The notes under the pieces: generated by a model | Seen by the model: only the letters and a program-made list of their open reading frames with translations | Database searches by the model: none | What the model was told of the DNA's origin: nothing | Origin: Streptomyces sp. NBC_00513 | Lineage (GTDB): Bacteria; Actinomycetota; Actinomycetes; Streptomycetales; Streptomycetaceae | Length of the DNA stretch: 64,000 bases | Direction of reading: 5' to 3' | NCBI RefSeq assembly: GCF_041431415.1 | Contig: NZ_CP107845.1 | Coordinates: 7,812,001-7,876,000 of the forward strand | Position numbers and translations under genes: made by a program | In this document: positions 26,963 to 36,181 of the stretch, in pieces | How the letters are laid out: every line of letters begins with the position of its first letter | Numbering within the stretch: position 1 is the first letter of the stretch

Positions 26963-29900
26963 TCAGGGGAGCAGGCGCAGCCGTGTGGTTGCGGACCAGT
27001 TGGCCTGCAGGGTGATCGCCGGGTCCTCGTGGTTGCCCCAGTCGAGATCCGGATAGTTGATCTTGCCGCTGATGATCAGGTCGACGCCCATGGCGTTTGC
27101 GTACGGGTCGGGCTCGACGGCCTGGAATGCGTCGATGACGACGTACCTGTCGGTGGCCGAGGCGTTCTTGCCGCCGGTGACCTTGACGGTGATGATGTGC
27201 TCGCCGTCGGGTAGCCCGGTGCGTTCGAACACCGTCTGCTGAAACTGCTTGGTGGGGGCGTACAGGTCCACTTGGGTGGCGGCTCCGCCGTCGACCGAGA
27301 TTTCGGCGATCCCGTAGTTGACGCTCTTGGGCGAGATGACGCGGATCCCTGTGCCCCGGAACGTGGTGGTGGCGGCGTCGCCGGTCTGGTTGCTGTAGGA
27401 CTCGGTGCTGTTCAGATCGCCGCTTGCCCAGGGCTGTCCGGCGGCGTGCGTCCATGCCCCGTTGTAAGTGACCCGGTTCGACGTGTTGTCGATGACGGAG
27501 TCGACGACCTGGAAGGCGTCGACAAGGGCGGAGGTGCCCGAGGCGCTGCTGTTCTTCGTGCCGGTGCATTCGACCTTGATCGTGTGCTGGCCGTAGGGGA
27601 GCGCCGCACTGGTGAAGACGAGCCGGCCCGGCGTCTTCCAGGGGTTGTAGAGGTCTACGGTGCCCGCGAGTGTGCCGTCGATGTAGACCTTGACGATGCC
27701 CAGGTTGAGGTTCTTGGCGCTGTGCAGGCCGATTCCGGTACCGGTGAACGTCAGCTGCGCCGTCGCGCCCGCCGTGTTCGTGTACGACTCCGTCTGGAAG
27801 AGGGCGTTGGCGGTGCCGCCCGAACTGCTGTTGGCGTGGGTCCACGGCCCCGTGTAGACGATGGCCGCGGACGCGTTGTCGATCACGGTCAGAGCGGGTG
27901 CCAGGCGGATCGCGTCCGATCCGTCCGACTCGACCTGGACGCCTCGGCCCGTCCCCTCGGCGGTCACCTTGGCGAGTCGGATGTTGGACCTGGCGCTGCG
28001 GAAGTCATTGGTCCAATGTGGGGCGCTGTCCCTGCCGAACAGGAAGTAGCTGTGGGTGTCCTGGCTCCACGGCCAGGTGGGCTGGGTGCGGTAGGCGTCG
28101 GTGCCGGCGGTCCGGGTGCGGGTTGCGGTGCCGGCCGGTCGCCCGATGTGGTCGTCGGGGTACACGGTCCATTGGGCGTCGCGCTGCCAGGTGAGGGTGT
28201 CGGCCTGGCTGGCGAGGCCGAAGCGCACTCCGACGTCGCTGACTGAGCCGGAGGGTGGGTTGGTGATGGTGTACGTCGTGGTGAGCAGACCGCGGCCGTC
28301 GATGGAGATCGTGAACGTGGTGTTCACGGTGCCGAAGCGGCCGGTGAGGGTGACGACCGCCCGGCCGTCGGTGGTGGTGACCGTCGCCGATGAGCCGGTC
28401 CACACACCGGGGAGCCCACGTGAGAGGACCAGGTCGGGTCCTGCGGTGAGGACACGCTTGCCGCCCGCTCTGGCCTCGACCAGACGCGCGGCGGTCTTGT
28501 CGAAGATGACGGTGAACGGTGCGTCGACGCCGGTGACCACGATCTGCGTCGCGGTCTCCTGGATGGTGGGGGTGGTGCCTCCGGGCGCGGTGAACTGCGG
28601 TGTTCTGCGAGTGTTGAGCCACAGGCGGTACTCGTCGACGATCGCGGCCCCGCGCCGGAACGTCAGGTGGAGGGTGTCCCCGGACGACCAGGGGCAGGCC
28701 GGGATCGTGAGGGTGCCGCTCTGCCGGGCTGGGACGGCGACCCCGGTGAGGGTGCCGGAGCTGGTGCCGATGTCCCAGGCGATGGCGAGCTCTTGGAGAT
28801 CGGTGTTGTCGTACCAATTCTTGACCGGTACGGAGACGGCCTCTCCCGGGGTCAGCCCGGCGAGCACTCCGTCGGCGATCCGCACAGGCGAGTACGCCTT
28901 CTTCGTCAGCCAGAACTCCGGCTTGGGCCGCCTCCACAGGTCGATGATCCCCCACTCGCCGTAGCCGACGGGACCCTGGGGCAGGTTGAACACCTCGTCG
29001 ACGGCCGCCCAGATCGCACCGCCGACGACACCGTTCGCGGTGCGGAACTTCTCGGTGAACTTGTTGATGCTGTGGCCCCAGAAGTTGCGTATGCCCGGGT
29101 CGGCCTTCAGGGTGGCGGTGTTGTAGCACGGCACATGGCCGAACTCGCCGTACTGGACAGGCTGGTTCGCATTGCCGGTCGCGTTGGCGAGCGTGGGGTA
29201 ATGGCCGCTGTAGATGTCGGCCTGGTTGCCACCGTTGACCACCCGAGCTTCCTCGAACGCTGTCGGGCGGGAGGGGTCGTTCTCGTGCGCGTAGGCGTTC
29301 TCCAGCGCGAAGTTGAGGGGATTCCCGTGGCTGCTCTCGTTTCCGAGGGACCACTGGACCACACAGGCATGGCTGCGGTCGCGCTCGATCATCTCGGCGA
29401 ACTGCGTCAGGTACTGCTCGCTGTAGGCGGGGTCGTCGACCGAATGGAACTGGAAGCAGACCGGTGCCTCCACCTCCACAAAGAGGCCGAGGCGGTCGGC
29501 CCATTCGAGGAGGGCCGGAGTCGGTGGGTAGTGCGAGGTGCGGATGTAGTTGCAGTTCGCCTCCTTGTAGAGCCGCACGGCCTGCTCTTCCAGGGCGGCG
29601 TTGGCCGAACGGCCCTCCAGTGGGGACATGCTGTGGTGACAGACGCCGAGCAGGTGTACGGGCTTGCCGTTGACCAACTGTTGGTTGCCTTGCACCTTGA
29701 CCTGGCGGAAGCCCACCGTTCGGGTCACCGTCTGGGTGACGCCGTCGACCATGAACGTCGCCTTCAGGGTGTACAGGTCGGGGTGCTCGGCGTCCCACTT
29801 GCGTGGGGCGTTCACCGGGATGGCCACCTCATGCTGGGACGCTGCCCCGGTCAGGGTGATCTGGGCGGGGGTGAGGGGGACCGGTTGGCCGGCTGGGTCG

Positions 29901-30688
29901 GCGAGGGTCAGAGCGACGGTGCCGGTCTTGCCGGCCGCCAGCGCGGCGGCGGCGGTGACGGTGAGGATGGCGTTCGTGTAGGAGGCGTCGAACGTCGTTT
30001 CGGTGTGCAGCCGGGTGAGGTGAGATGTCGGCAGCGCCACGAGCGTCACGTCACGCAGGATCCCGCCGATGTTGTGCTTGGCGTACTTCGACTGGCCCGC
30101 GATGGTGGTTGCCCGGTCGGTGACGCCGATCGTCACGGTCGCCTGCCGTCCCGCTGTGACGAGCGAGGTGATGTCTGCGTACCAGGTGGTGAAGCCGCCC
30201 TCGTGAGTGGTCACCAGGGTTCCGTTGACCCACAGGCGGGCGTAGCTGTACACGCCGTCGAAGCGCAGCATGATCGTTCGTCCGGCGTAGTCGGCCGGGA
30301 CGGGGACATTCACGGAGTACGCGCACTCGCGGTTGGAGGGCACGCTCTGGCCCTGCATGGCCGGCTCGCCCGGGACGGTGACCTCCGCCCAGGACGAGGT
30401 GTCGATGGCGGTGGTCCAGAAGGAGGCGGGCGGTGTGGTGGTGTAGCGCCAGCCGGAGGTGACGGGGATGCGCGGGTTGCTCACGCCCGTGACGGTGTCG
30501 GGCAGTGGGGGGATGACGGGGGGTGCGATGGCTGCGGCAGCCGGTGCGGCGGTGAAGAGGTCGCCGACGCCGGCGACGGCGGCGAGCACCCCAGTGGCGG
30601 CCATGCTCCTCAGGATGCCGCGGCGGGAGATGCCCGTCGGGGCGGGTTCAGCGGCGTGGGCGGGGGTGTGGGGGGCAGGAGACGACAC
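26963..30688 (-). CDS. Tat-exported GH2 beta-galactosidase-type enzyme with two C-terminal carbohydrate-binding repeats
   Basis: A 1241-residue secreted glycosidase. A twin-arginine signal (SRRGILRSMAATG near 20-33) precedes the GH2 sandwich, Ig-like domain and barrel. Motifs are FRQVKVQGNQQLVNGKPVHL near 328-347, the acid/base Glu in VVQWSLGNES (Glu451) and the nucleophile Glu in VQYGEFGH (Glu515). After a beta-rich middle come two tandem repeats of about 130 residues (IDNASAAIVYTGPWTHANSS and IDNTSNRVTYNGAWTHAAGQ, each ending LVDAFQ or VIDAFQ), which look like CBM-type sandwiches. Start GTG at 30688, AAGGGA upstream. Beta-galactosidase fits the galactan context. Beta-glucuronidase is possible. 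An operator-like repeat lies 13 nt upstream of the start codon. Confidence 0.85.
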   Translation of the reverse strand: MSSPAPHTPAHAAEPAPTGISRRGILRSMAATGVLAAVAGVGDLFTAAPAAAAIAPPVIPPLPDTVTGVSNPRIPVTSGWRYTTTPPASFWTTAIDTSSWAEVTVPGEPAMQGQSVPSNRECAYSVNVPVPADYAGRTIMLRFDGVYSYARLWVNGTLVTTHEGGFTTWYADITSLVTAGRQATVTIGVTDRATTIAGQSKYAKHNIGGILRDVTLVALPTSHLTRLHTETTFDASYTNAILTVTAAAALAAGKTGTVALTLADPAGQPVPLTPAQITLTGAASQHEVAIPVNAPRKWDAEHPDLYTLKATFMVDGVTQTVTRTVGFRQVKVQGNQQLVNGKPVHLLGVCHHSMSPLEGRSANAALEEQAVRLYKEANCNYIRTSHYPPTPALLEWADRLGLFVEVEAPVCFQFHSVDDPAYSEQYLTQFAEMIERDRSHACVVQWSLGNESSHGNPLNFALENAYAHENDPSRPTAFEEARVVNGGNQADIYSGHYPTLANATGNANQPVQYGEFGHVPCYNTATLKADPGIRNFWGHSINKFTEKFRTANGVVGGAIWAAVDEVFNLPQGPVGYGEWGIIDLWRRPKPEFWLTKKAYSPVRIADGVLAGLTPGEAVSVPVKNWYDNTDLQELAIAWDIGTSSGTLTGVAVPARQSGTLTIPACPWSSGDTLHLTFRRGAAIVDEYRLWLNTRRTPQFTAPGGTTPTIQETATQIVVTGVDAPFTVIFDKTAARLVEARAGGKRVLTAGPDLVLSRGLPGVWTGSSATVTTTDGRAVVTLTGRFGTVNTTFTISIDGRGLLTTTYTITNPPSGSVSDVGVRFGLASQADTLTWQRDAQWTVYPDDHIGRPAGTATRTRTAGTDAYRTQPTWPWSQDTHSYFLFGRDSAPHWTNDFRSARSNIRLAKVTAEGTGRGVQVESDGSDAIRLAPALTVIDNASAAIVYTGPWTHANSSSGGTANALFQTESYTNTAGATAQLTFTGTGIGLHSAKNLNLGIVKVYIDGTLAGTVDLYNPWKTPGRLVFTSAALPYGQHTIKVECTGTKNSSASGTSALVDAFQVVDSVIDNTSNRVTYNGAWTHAAGQPWASGDLNSTESYSNQTGDAATTTFRGTGIRVISPKSVNYGIAEISVDGGAATQVDLYAPTKQFQQTVFERTGLPDGEHIITVKVTGGKNASATDRYVVIDAFQAVEPDPYANAMGVDLIISGKINYPDLDWGNHEDPAITLQANWSATTRLRLLP

Positions 30689-30700
30689 TGTCTTCCCTTC

Positions 30701-30720
30701 ATGGCAACTAGGCTGCTAAG
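30701..30720. promoter_or_regulatory. GntR operator-like site upstream of GH2 (third copy)
   Basis: ATGGCAACTAGGCTGCTAAG matches the consensus TTGGCAGCTANGCTGCCAAG, drawn from the two better sites at 34886 and 36182, at 16 of 19 defined positions. It ends just before the ribosome site of the GH2 gene, and a GATAAAT-like -10 lies just upstream of it on the minus strand, so bound protein would block the start of transcription. Confidence 0.5.
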
Positions 30721-31221
30721 AAGATTTATCGGGCATCTGAGGTGGTTGGCAATACCTGGGGCGCAGATAATTCGTCATTGGCGGGGAATCTTCGTCGGAA
30801 CCTCCCAGATACAGGAGTTGTCGCCTCGGGTGGTCTTCGGGCAGGGGACGCGTCCGCGTCGGTCCGCGCTCGGCGCCGCGGCCAGGAAGGCAGCGCCAGG
30901 CCGTACGCGGCGTGGCGGGTCCTGAAGAGCCCGCACCGATCGGATCGATCGGGCGCGGGACGGAGGGACGGTCGCCGTATTGGCGGAACGTTTGCCGGTA
31001 TCGCCGGGGGAGGGGAGGGTTGTTCGGTGAATTGCTCCGGTCGGCCTGGGTGCCGTCCCATACCGCCGTCGAACGGTTGGCCGAGGGGAGGCCGTGTCAC
31101 GGCGGCCCTCCGTAACCGGTGGGGCGTGTGGACCCCTCCGCCCAACGGAGCCGGTCGTGCCGGTGTGGTCGATGGTGCGGAGGGGCGGGGCGGTGTCCTG
31201 TCGGTCGGGGTGTGGCGGGGG
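30721..31221. other. Intergenic stretch between GH2 promoter and the SDR gene end
   Basis: About 500 bp with no recognised gene. A plus-strand frame runs through it into the region antisense to the SDR gene and is rejected as a shadow. No clear terminator hairpin for the SDR operon was identified. Confidence 0.4.
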
Positions 31222-31977
31222 TTATGCGAAGCGGGCGGAGACGCCGCCGTCGACGGCCCAGTGGGCGCCGGTGACGAAGGCGGCGGCGTCGGAGAGGAGG
31301 AAGACGACGACGGTGGCGATGTCGCGGGGTGTGCCGAGGCGTCCGAGGATGTGTTTGTCGGTGGCGATCTGGCGGACCTCTGGTGGTTCCCGGTCGAAGT
31401 ATTCGGTGAGCAGGTCGGTTTCGATGTAGCCGGGACTGACGGCGTTCACCCTGACGTTGCGCGGGCCGACTTCGAGGGCGAGGGAGCGGGTAAGGCCGAC
31501 GAGGCCGGATTTGGCGGCGGCGTAGGGGAACATGCCGGGGCAGGTGAGGGTGGCGTGCATGGAGGCGATGTTGACGATGGAGCCGTGGCTCGCGGTCAGC
31601 ATGTCGGGCAGGACCTGGCGGGCCATCAGCCAGGCGCTCTTGAGGTCGACGCCGAACACCTCGTCCCACTGCTCGGTCGTCATCGCGACGGGGTCGGCGT
31701 AGGCGTTGCGCCCGGCGTTGTTGACCAGCCCGCTGGCCGGGCCGATTTCCTCGCGCAGTGCCGCCACCGCGTCGGCGACCTGGTCCTCGCGGGTGATGTC
31801 GCAGACGGCCCATGCGGCTGCCGGGCCGATGCGCAGCGCCGTGCGGCGCAGGCGGTCGGCGTCGATGTCGAGCAGTCCGACGCGGGCGCCCGCGTGGACC
31901 GCCGCGTCCGCGACGGCCGCGCCGATTCCGCGCGCGGCGCCGGTGACGAGGACGGCGCGGTCGGTGAGGTCAATCAT
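31222..31977 (-). CDS. Short-chain dehydrogenase/reductase, probable sugar 1-dehydrogenase
   Basis: A classical SDR of 251 residues with the cofactor motif TGAARGIG, DI at the acidic beta-strand end (LLDID, favouring NAD), NNAG, and the catalytic Ser-Tyr-Lys (NIASMHATL, YAAAK). It ends in a normal C-terminus (TGAHWAVDGGVS). The ATG start overlaps the stop of the DapA-family gene (ATGA), so it is the last gene of the IlvD, DapA, SDR operon. A role in oxidising galactose/arabinose to the lactone, or in handling a later keto intermediate, is inferred from context. Confidence 0.85.
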   Translation of the reverse strand: MIDLTDRAVLVTGAARGIGAAVADAAVHAGARVGLLDIDADRLRRTALRIGPAAAWAVCDITREDQVADAVAALREEIGPASGLVNNAGRNAYADPVAMTTEQWDEVFGVDLKSAWLMARQVLPDMLTASHGSIVNIASMHATLTCPGMFPYAAAKSGLVGLTRSLALEVGPRNVRVNAVSPGYIETDLLTEYFDREPPEVRQIATDKHILGRLGTPRDIATVVVFLLSDAAAFVTGAHWAVDGGVSARFA

Positions 31978-32909
31978 GATCGGCTCCAGTTTCGGACGGG
32001 CCGCAGGAGATCGTCGAACTCCGCGAGGAACCGGTCGACTCCCGCCCTCTCCTGCGGGTCCAGGCTGCGGGCGGGGTGGCGGCAGTGTGGATCGTCGATG
32101 AGGCCGCGGCGGACGGAGATGAGTTTCTCCACCGTGATGATCAGTTCGACCTCCTGCATCCAGTAGGCCAGGTAGGGAACGAGCTTGGCGTGGAGGGCGA
32201 GCGCGCCGGCCTGGTCGCCTTCGTGCCAGAGCCGCCAGATGCGCTGGTAGATCTCGGTGAAGGAGCAGCCGGGCTGAACTCCGGCGATGCCGCGCCGCAG
32301 TGCGTCGGCCAGTTGCAGTCCGGCGTAGCCGACGAAGGAGCGCAAGGCGGGTGTTCCGGTGGCGAGGTCTTCGGCCAGTCGGCCGGGCAGCGCCGTCTCG
32401 ATCTTCACGGCGGCCAGGTTGGGGTGCTCGGCCGCGAGATGGCGCAGAGACTGTGCGGTGAAGGCCGATCCGGTCTGGGTGGGTGCGTACTGGAGGATCA
32501 CCGGCGTGGGGGCGACGGCGCGTAGGACGGCGGTGACGTGCCGGTGCACCTCGGCGGGCGGCGGGCCGAGGAAGTGGGGCGGGAGCAGGTTGATCGCGTC
32601 GGCGCCGGCGGTGACGGCGGCGGTGGCGCGTTCGACGGCGACGCGGGTGGCGTGGTCGGGGATCGAGATGACGGCGGCGACGTCGGGCCGGGTGGTGGTG
32701 ATGTCGAGCAGGCGGCGGGTGAGCAGGGTGCGTTCGTCGTCGGTGAGCTTGTGGAACTCGCCGGCGAAGCCGGGGAACATGACGGCGGTGACGCCGGTGC
32801 CGAGGACGTGGCGCACGGTGCGGTCGAAGCCGCCGGGGTCCAGGCCGCCGTCCGCGGTGAACGGCACTTCGAGTACAGGCATGACGCCGTGGAGCAGGTG
32901 GGCTGTCAT
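31974..32909 (-). CDS. DapA-family aldolase/dehydratase for 2-keto-3-deoxy sugar acids
   Basis: A 311-residue class I (Schiff-base) TIM-barrel protein of the DHDPS/N-acetylneuraminate lyase family. The lysine that forms the Schiff base is in LAAVKIET (about Lys169) and the conserved Tyr in VILQYAPTQTG (about Tyr141). The usual GxxGE signature is present as FPGFAGEFHKL near 45-54. Located between an IlvD/Edd dehydratase and an SDR, it would process the 2-keto-3-deoxy acid made by the dehydratase, as a KDG/KDGal aldolase or L-2-keto-3-deoxyarabonate dehydratase, rather than act in lysine synthesis. Confidence 0.85.
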   Translation of the reverse strand: MTAHLLHGVMPVLEVPFTADGGLDPGGFDRTVRHVLGTGVTAVMFPGFAGEFHKLTDDERTLLTRRLLDITTTRPDVAAVISIPDHATRVAVERATAAVTAGADAINLLPPHFLGPPPAEVHRHVTAVLRAVAPTPVILQYAPTQTGSAFTAQSLRHLAAEHPNLAAVKIETALPGRLAEDLATGTPALRSFVGYAGLQLADALRRGIAGVQPGCSFTEIYQRIWRLWHEGDQAGALALHAKLVPYLAYWMQEVELIITVEKLISVRRGLIDDPHCRHPARSLDPQERAGVDRFLAEFDDLLRPVRNWSRS

Positions 32910-32982
32910 CGGAGGGAAGCCTTTGCGGGGTCGGGTGTCTCGATCGGCGTGGCACCGTGGAGCGGGTTGGTGCCGGCGCCCA

Positions 32983-34698
32983 TCAGAAGGGTGCCTTCGC
33001 GGGCTGGTCGCCGGATCCGCCGACCAGGAAGTCGAGGTCGGCGCCTTGGTCGGCCTGGAGGACGTGGTCGGTGTAGAGGCGGGTCCAGCCGCGCTCGCAC
33101 GCCCGGGCGGGTGGAGTCCACCCGGTCCGGCGGACGGCGAGTTCGTCGTCGTCGACGTCGAGGTGGAGGGTGCGGGCCGCCACGTCGAGTTCGATGGAGT
33201 CACCGGTGCGGACCAGGGCGAGCGGTCCGCCGGCCGCGGCCTCCGGCGCGACGTGCAGGACGACGGTGCCGTACGCGGTGCCGCTCATCCGGGCATCGGA
33301 GATCCGGACCATGTCGCTGACTCCTCGGGCGAGCAGCTTCGCCGGCAGCGGGAGGTTGCCGAGTTCGGGCATCCCCGGGTAGCCGCGGGGGCCGAGGTTG
33401 CGGACGACGAGGACGGTGTCGGCGTCGACCGGCAGGTGGGGGTCGTCGGCGGCGCGCAGGTAGTCCTCGATGCTGTCGAAGACCAGGGCGGGGCCTCGGT
33501 GGTGCAGGAGATGGGGTGAGGCGGCGGACTGTTTGACGACCGCGCCGCCGGGGGCGAGGTTGCCGCGCAGGACGGCGGTGCCGCTGTCGGGCGGTTGCAC
33601 CGGTTTGTCGAGGGTGTGGATGACTTCGCGGTTCCAGACCTGGTGGCCTTGTAGGTTGTCGCCGAGGGTGCGGCCGGTGACGGTGAGCGCGGTGTGGTCG
33701 AGGAGGTCGCCGAGTTCGGTCATCAGGGCGGGCAGGCCGCCGGCGTAGGCGAAGTCCTCCATGAGGAAGCGGCCACTGGGCATCAGGTCGGCGAGCAGGG
33801 GGACGGCGCGGCCGATGGTGTCGAAGTCGTCGAGGCCGATCGGCACGCCGGCGCGGCCGGCGATCGCGAGCAGGTGCAGCACGGCGTTGGTCGAGCCGCC
33901 GATGGCGGCGTTGACGACGACGGCGTTGGCGAACGCCTCACGGGTGAGGATGTGGGAAGGGCGCAGGCCCTCGCGGGCGAGTTCGACGGCGCGGGCGCCG
34001 GACTGCTCGGCGAGCTGGGCGCGGCGGGCGTCGACCGCGGGCAGGGCGGCCGCACCGGGCAGGGAGAGGCCGAGGGCCTCGGTGACACAGCCCATGGTGG
34101 AGGCGGTGCCCATGGTCATGCAGTGGCCTGCGGAGCGGGCCAGGCAGCCCTCGAACTCCTCGAAGTCGGCGTCGGTGATGCGTCCGGCGCGCCGATCCTC
34201 GCTCATGCGCCAGATGTCGGTGCCTGAACCCACCGTTGTGCCGCGGAAGCGCCCGGTGAGCATCGGGCCGCCGGACAGGGCGATGGCGGGCAGGTCGACG
34301 CTGATCGCTCCCATGAGCTGGGCCGGCAGGGTCTTGTCGCAGCCCCCGAGCAGGACGACGGCGTCCAGCGGGTTGGCGCGGATGGTCTCCTCGGCATCCA
34401 TGCTCATCAGGTTGCGGAAGAGCATGGAGGTGGGCCGCATGAGAGGTTCGCCGATGGACATGGTCGGGAACTCCAGGGCGAGTCCGCCGGCGGCGGTGAT
34501 GCCGCGGCGCACGGATTCGGCCAGGACCCGCAGGTGGGCGTTGCAGGGGGTCAGCTCCGACCAGCTGTTGCAGATCCCCACTACCGGCTTCTCCCGCAAC
34601 TGGTCCCGGGTGAGGCCGAGTTGGCGCATGTGATGTCGGGCGACGAAGCCGGCCTTACCGGGGTCGTCCCACCAGGTCGCACTCCGCAGGAGACTCAA
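32983..34698 (-). CDS. IlvD/Edd-family sugar-acid dehydratase (arabonate/galactonate type)
   Basis: Dehydrates an aldonic acid to the 2-keto-3-deoxy acid with an Fe-S cluster. Counted from the TTG start (571 residues), the cluster cysteines are at 52 (TPCN), 120 (GGCDK) and 193 (GHCMTMG). This spacing agrees, as I recall, with the [2Fe-2S] L-arabinonate dehydratase rather than with housekeeping IlvD. The catalytic Ser lies in ISDARMSGTAYG. The TTG overlaps the stop of a 19-codon frame that has a strong ribosome site (see 34695-34754). Otherwise an in-frame GTG at 34788 gives a 30-residue non-homologous extension. It heads the operon, divergent from the GntR gene. Confidence 0.85.
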   Translation of the reverse strand: MSLLRSATWWDDPGKAGFVARHHMRQLGLTRDQLREKPVVGICNSWSELTPCNAHLRVLAESVRRGITAAGGLALEFPTMSIGEPLMRPTSMLFRNLMSMDAEETIRANPLDAVVLLGGCDKTLPAQLMGAISVDLPAIALSGGPMLTGRFRGTTVGSGTDIWRMSEDRRAGRITDADFEEFEGCLARSAGHCMTMGTASTMGCVTEALGLSLPGAAALPAVDARRAQLAEQSGARAVELAREGLRPSHILTREAFANAVVVNAAIGGSTNAVLHLLAIAGRAGVPIGLDDFDTIGRAVPLLADLMPSGRFLMEDFAYAGGLPALMTELGDLLDHTALTVTGRTLGDNLQGHQVWNREVIHTLDKPVQPPDSGTAVLRGNLAPGGAVVKQSAASPHLLHHRGPALVFDSIEDYLRAADDPHLPVDADTVLVVRNLGPRGYPGMPELGNLPLPAKLLARGVSDMVRISDARMSGTAYGTVVLHVAPEAAAGGPLALVRTGDSIELDVAARTLHLDVDDDELAVRRTGWTPPARACERGWTRLYTDHVLQADQGADLDFLVGGSGDQPAKAPF

Positions 34699-34754
34699 AC
34701 CCCACCACCCGTGAGGGCCGCGCGGGCAGGTTCGGCGGCGGGCTGCCGGAGCAT
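34695..34754 (-). CDS. 19-residue leader frame coupled to the dehydratase (or its frameshifted N-terminus)
   Basis: An ATG with an excellent ribosome site (AGAAGGAGGGG, about 9 nt before) opens a 19-codon frame (MLRQPAAEPARAALTGGGV) whose TGA overlaps the TTG start of the dehydratase (TTGA). Either it is a leader peptide whose translation feeds the dehydratase, or it is the true N-terminus separated from the main frame by a one-base indel. No regulatory codon run is visible in it. Confidence 0.45.
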   Translation of the reverse strand: MLRQPAAEPARAALTGGGV

Positions 34755-34884
34755 GGTCGCCACCCCTCCTTCTCGATGTCGGGTCCACTTCCCGCGGGGC
34801 GGAACGAACGCCCGGGGCAGGACGGCGGGGATGGTCGGGACGATCTCGGGCCCGCCATTGGTGGATCAGGGCACGATGGTGTTA

Positions 34885-34914
34885 CTTGGCAGCTATGCTG
34901 TCAAGCAATGATGT
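34885..34914. promoter_or_regulatory. Divergent promoters with GntR operator-like inverted repeat
   Basis: TTGGCAGCTATGCTGTCAAG (34886-34905) is an inverted repeat with arms TTGGCAGC and GCTGTCAAG. Rightward, TTGGCA (34886-34891), a 17-nt spacer and TGATGT (34909-34914) form a promoter for the GntR gene. Leftward, TTGACA (complement of 34900-34905), 17 nt and CACCAT serve the dehydratase operon. The operator covers both -35 boxes, so one bound dimer would shut both directions. Confidence 0.65.
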
Positions 34915-35181
34915 GGCGTCTGACAGGCACTCAAGGAGAGGAGGGGGGCACATGAATGTGCACCTCAGAGCGGCCCGCGCGCCGAGGGCCTCGCGCTGCG
35001 GGGACCGGAGCGGTTCGTCCGGTTCTCTCGCGGCCCCACCCGGTAGCGGTCATGGCAGTATGACGCCGGTGAACACCTGCCGTCTGCCCTTGTGTCACCT
35101 GTTTCGAGTACCGGCATCCGCCGGGCCCTTCGCCCCGCGGGCCGGCCGCGCGGGGCGTGCCGCCGAAGCGGGGTGGGCGGC

Positions 35182-35877
35182 ATGACGATCGAGCGACTGA
35201 CGCTGAGCGACACCGTGGCGCGGGAGATCATCGAGGAGATCAGGCAGCGCCGGCTCCGCGAGGGGGACGAGATTCCCGCCGAGGGCGAGCTCGCCGAACG
35301 GCACGGTGTCAACCGTCTCGCGGTGCGCGAGGCGATCCGCACTCTGACCGCCCGAGGTGTCCTCGTCTCCAGCCAGGGCAAGCGGGCGCGGGTGGCGACT
35401 CCGTCGCCCGCCGTCCTGACGCAGATCCTCGAATTCCGGCTCAATCAGCAGTCGATGGACCTGCGGGACCTGCTCGATACCCGCCGGGTGATCGAGTGTG
35501 AACTCGCCCGGCGGGCCGCGGCCCGGATCGCCGCCGGGCACGGCTCCACCGCGGAGGCCGAACGCGCGCTGGAGACCATGGTCGGCGCTGTGGGCGACCC
35601 CGAGGCGTTCATAGCGGCCGACCTCGCCTTCCACCATGCCGTCTCCGAACTCGCCGCGTCCGAGGTCTTCTCATTCCTCCTTGCCGCCATGAACGGGGCC
35701 CTGCTCGACGCGCGCCGCGCGAGCTACCGAGGCCGTGAACAACGGGGCGAGTGCCAGGGCGCCACGATCGAGGCACACCGGCACATCCTGGACGCCATCG
35801 CCGCAGGCGACCCTGAACGCGCGGCCCGGGCCATGGCCGACCACATCGAGGAAACCGGTCACGACCTCGGATTCTGA
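35182..35877 (+). CDS. FadR-type GntR transcriptional regulator
   Basis: A 231-residue regulator with an N-terminal winged helix-turn-helix (SDTVAREIIEEIRQRRLREGDEIPAEGELAER-type arrangement, then NRLAVREAIRTLTARGVLVSS) and an all-helical FCD effector domain with conserved metal/ligand residues (LAFHHAVSELA, EAHRHILDAIAAGD, MADHIEETGHDL). FCD regulators of this sort usually sense sugar acids or their keto-deoxy forms. It is divergent from the dehydratase operon and lies upstream of the KDPG-aldolase/KDG-kinase genes. The same inverted repeat occurs at both promoters and before the GH2 gene. Confidence 0.88.
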   Translation: MTIERLTLSDTVAREIIEEIRQRRLREGDEIPAEGELAERHGVNRLAVREAIRTLTARGVLVSSQGKRARVATPSPAVLTQILEFRLNQQSMDLRDLLDTRRVIECELARRAAARIAAGHGSTAEAERALETMVGAVGDPEAFIAADLAFHHAVSELAASEVFSFLLAAMNGALLDARRASYRGREQRGECQGATIEAHRHILDAIAAGDPERAARAMADHIEETGHDLGF

Positions 35878-36181
35878 CCCGGCGCTGTCCGGCTCGGGCG
35901 CCCTCGGCGCGACGAGGGCGGGCAGCGTCCCGGCCCTCGCGTCACGGCTCCGGCGCGGTGGACCCGGTACGGCACGGTGCGGGGTCGGCGCGGTCGCCGC
36001 AGGCCGCACCGGGTCCGAGGTCTCGAGCCTCTGGTCCGGGCGGTCACGGTGGGCTTCCCTGCAGACCGGCTCGTGCGGAGAGGTTCCGAGTGACCCATCT
36101 GCCCTACGGCGTGAAGGGCGCCCCAGGCCCTGGGAAAGGTCGGCATCGGCCCGGGAGCTTTCGGCAGAGAGGCGCAATCCC

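Noticed and set aside
28667..30925. A 752-codon plus-strand open frame opposite the GH2 gene
   Set aside because: It is antisense to a gene with clear GH2 catalytic motifs. The translation is low-complexity Gly/Val/Arg-rich without domains. Long antisense frames are normal at this GC content.
31974..32909. DapA-family gene as lysine-pathway dihydrodipicolinate synthase
   Set aside because: The operon consists of sugar-acid enzymes with a GntR regulator and GntR operators, and no lysine genes are present.
32983..34698. IlvD-family gene as branched-chain amino-acid dihydroxyacid dehydratase
   Set aside because: The cysteine spacing and neighbours fit the aldonic-acid dehydratase group, and no ilv genes are near.
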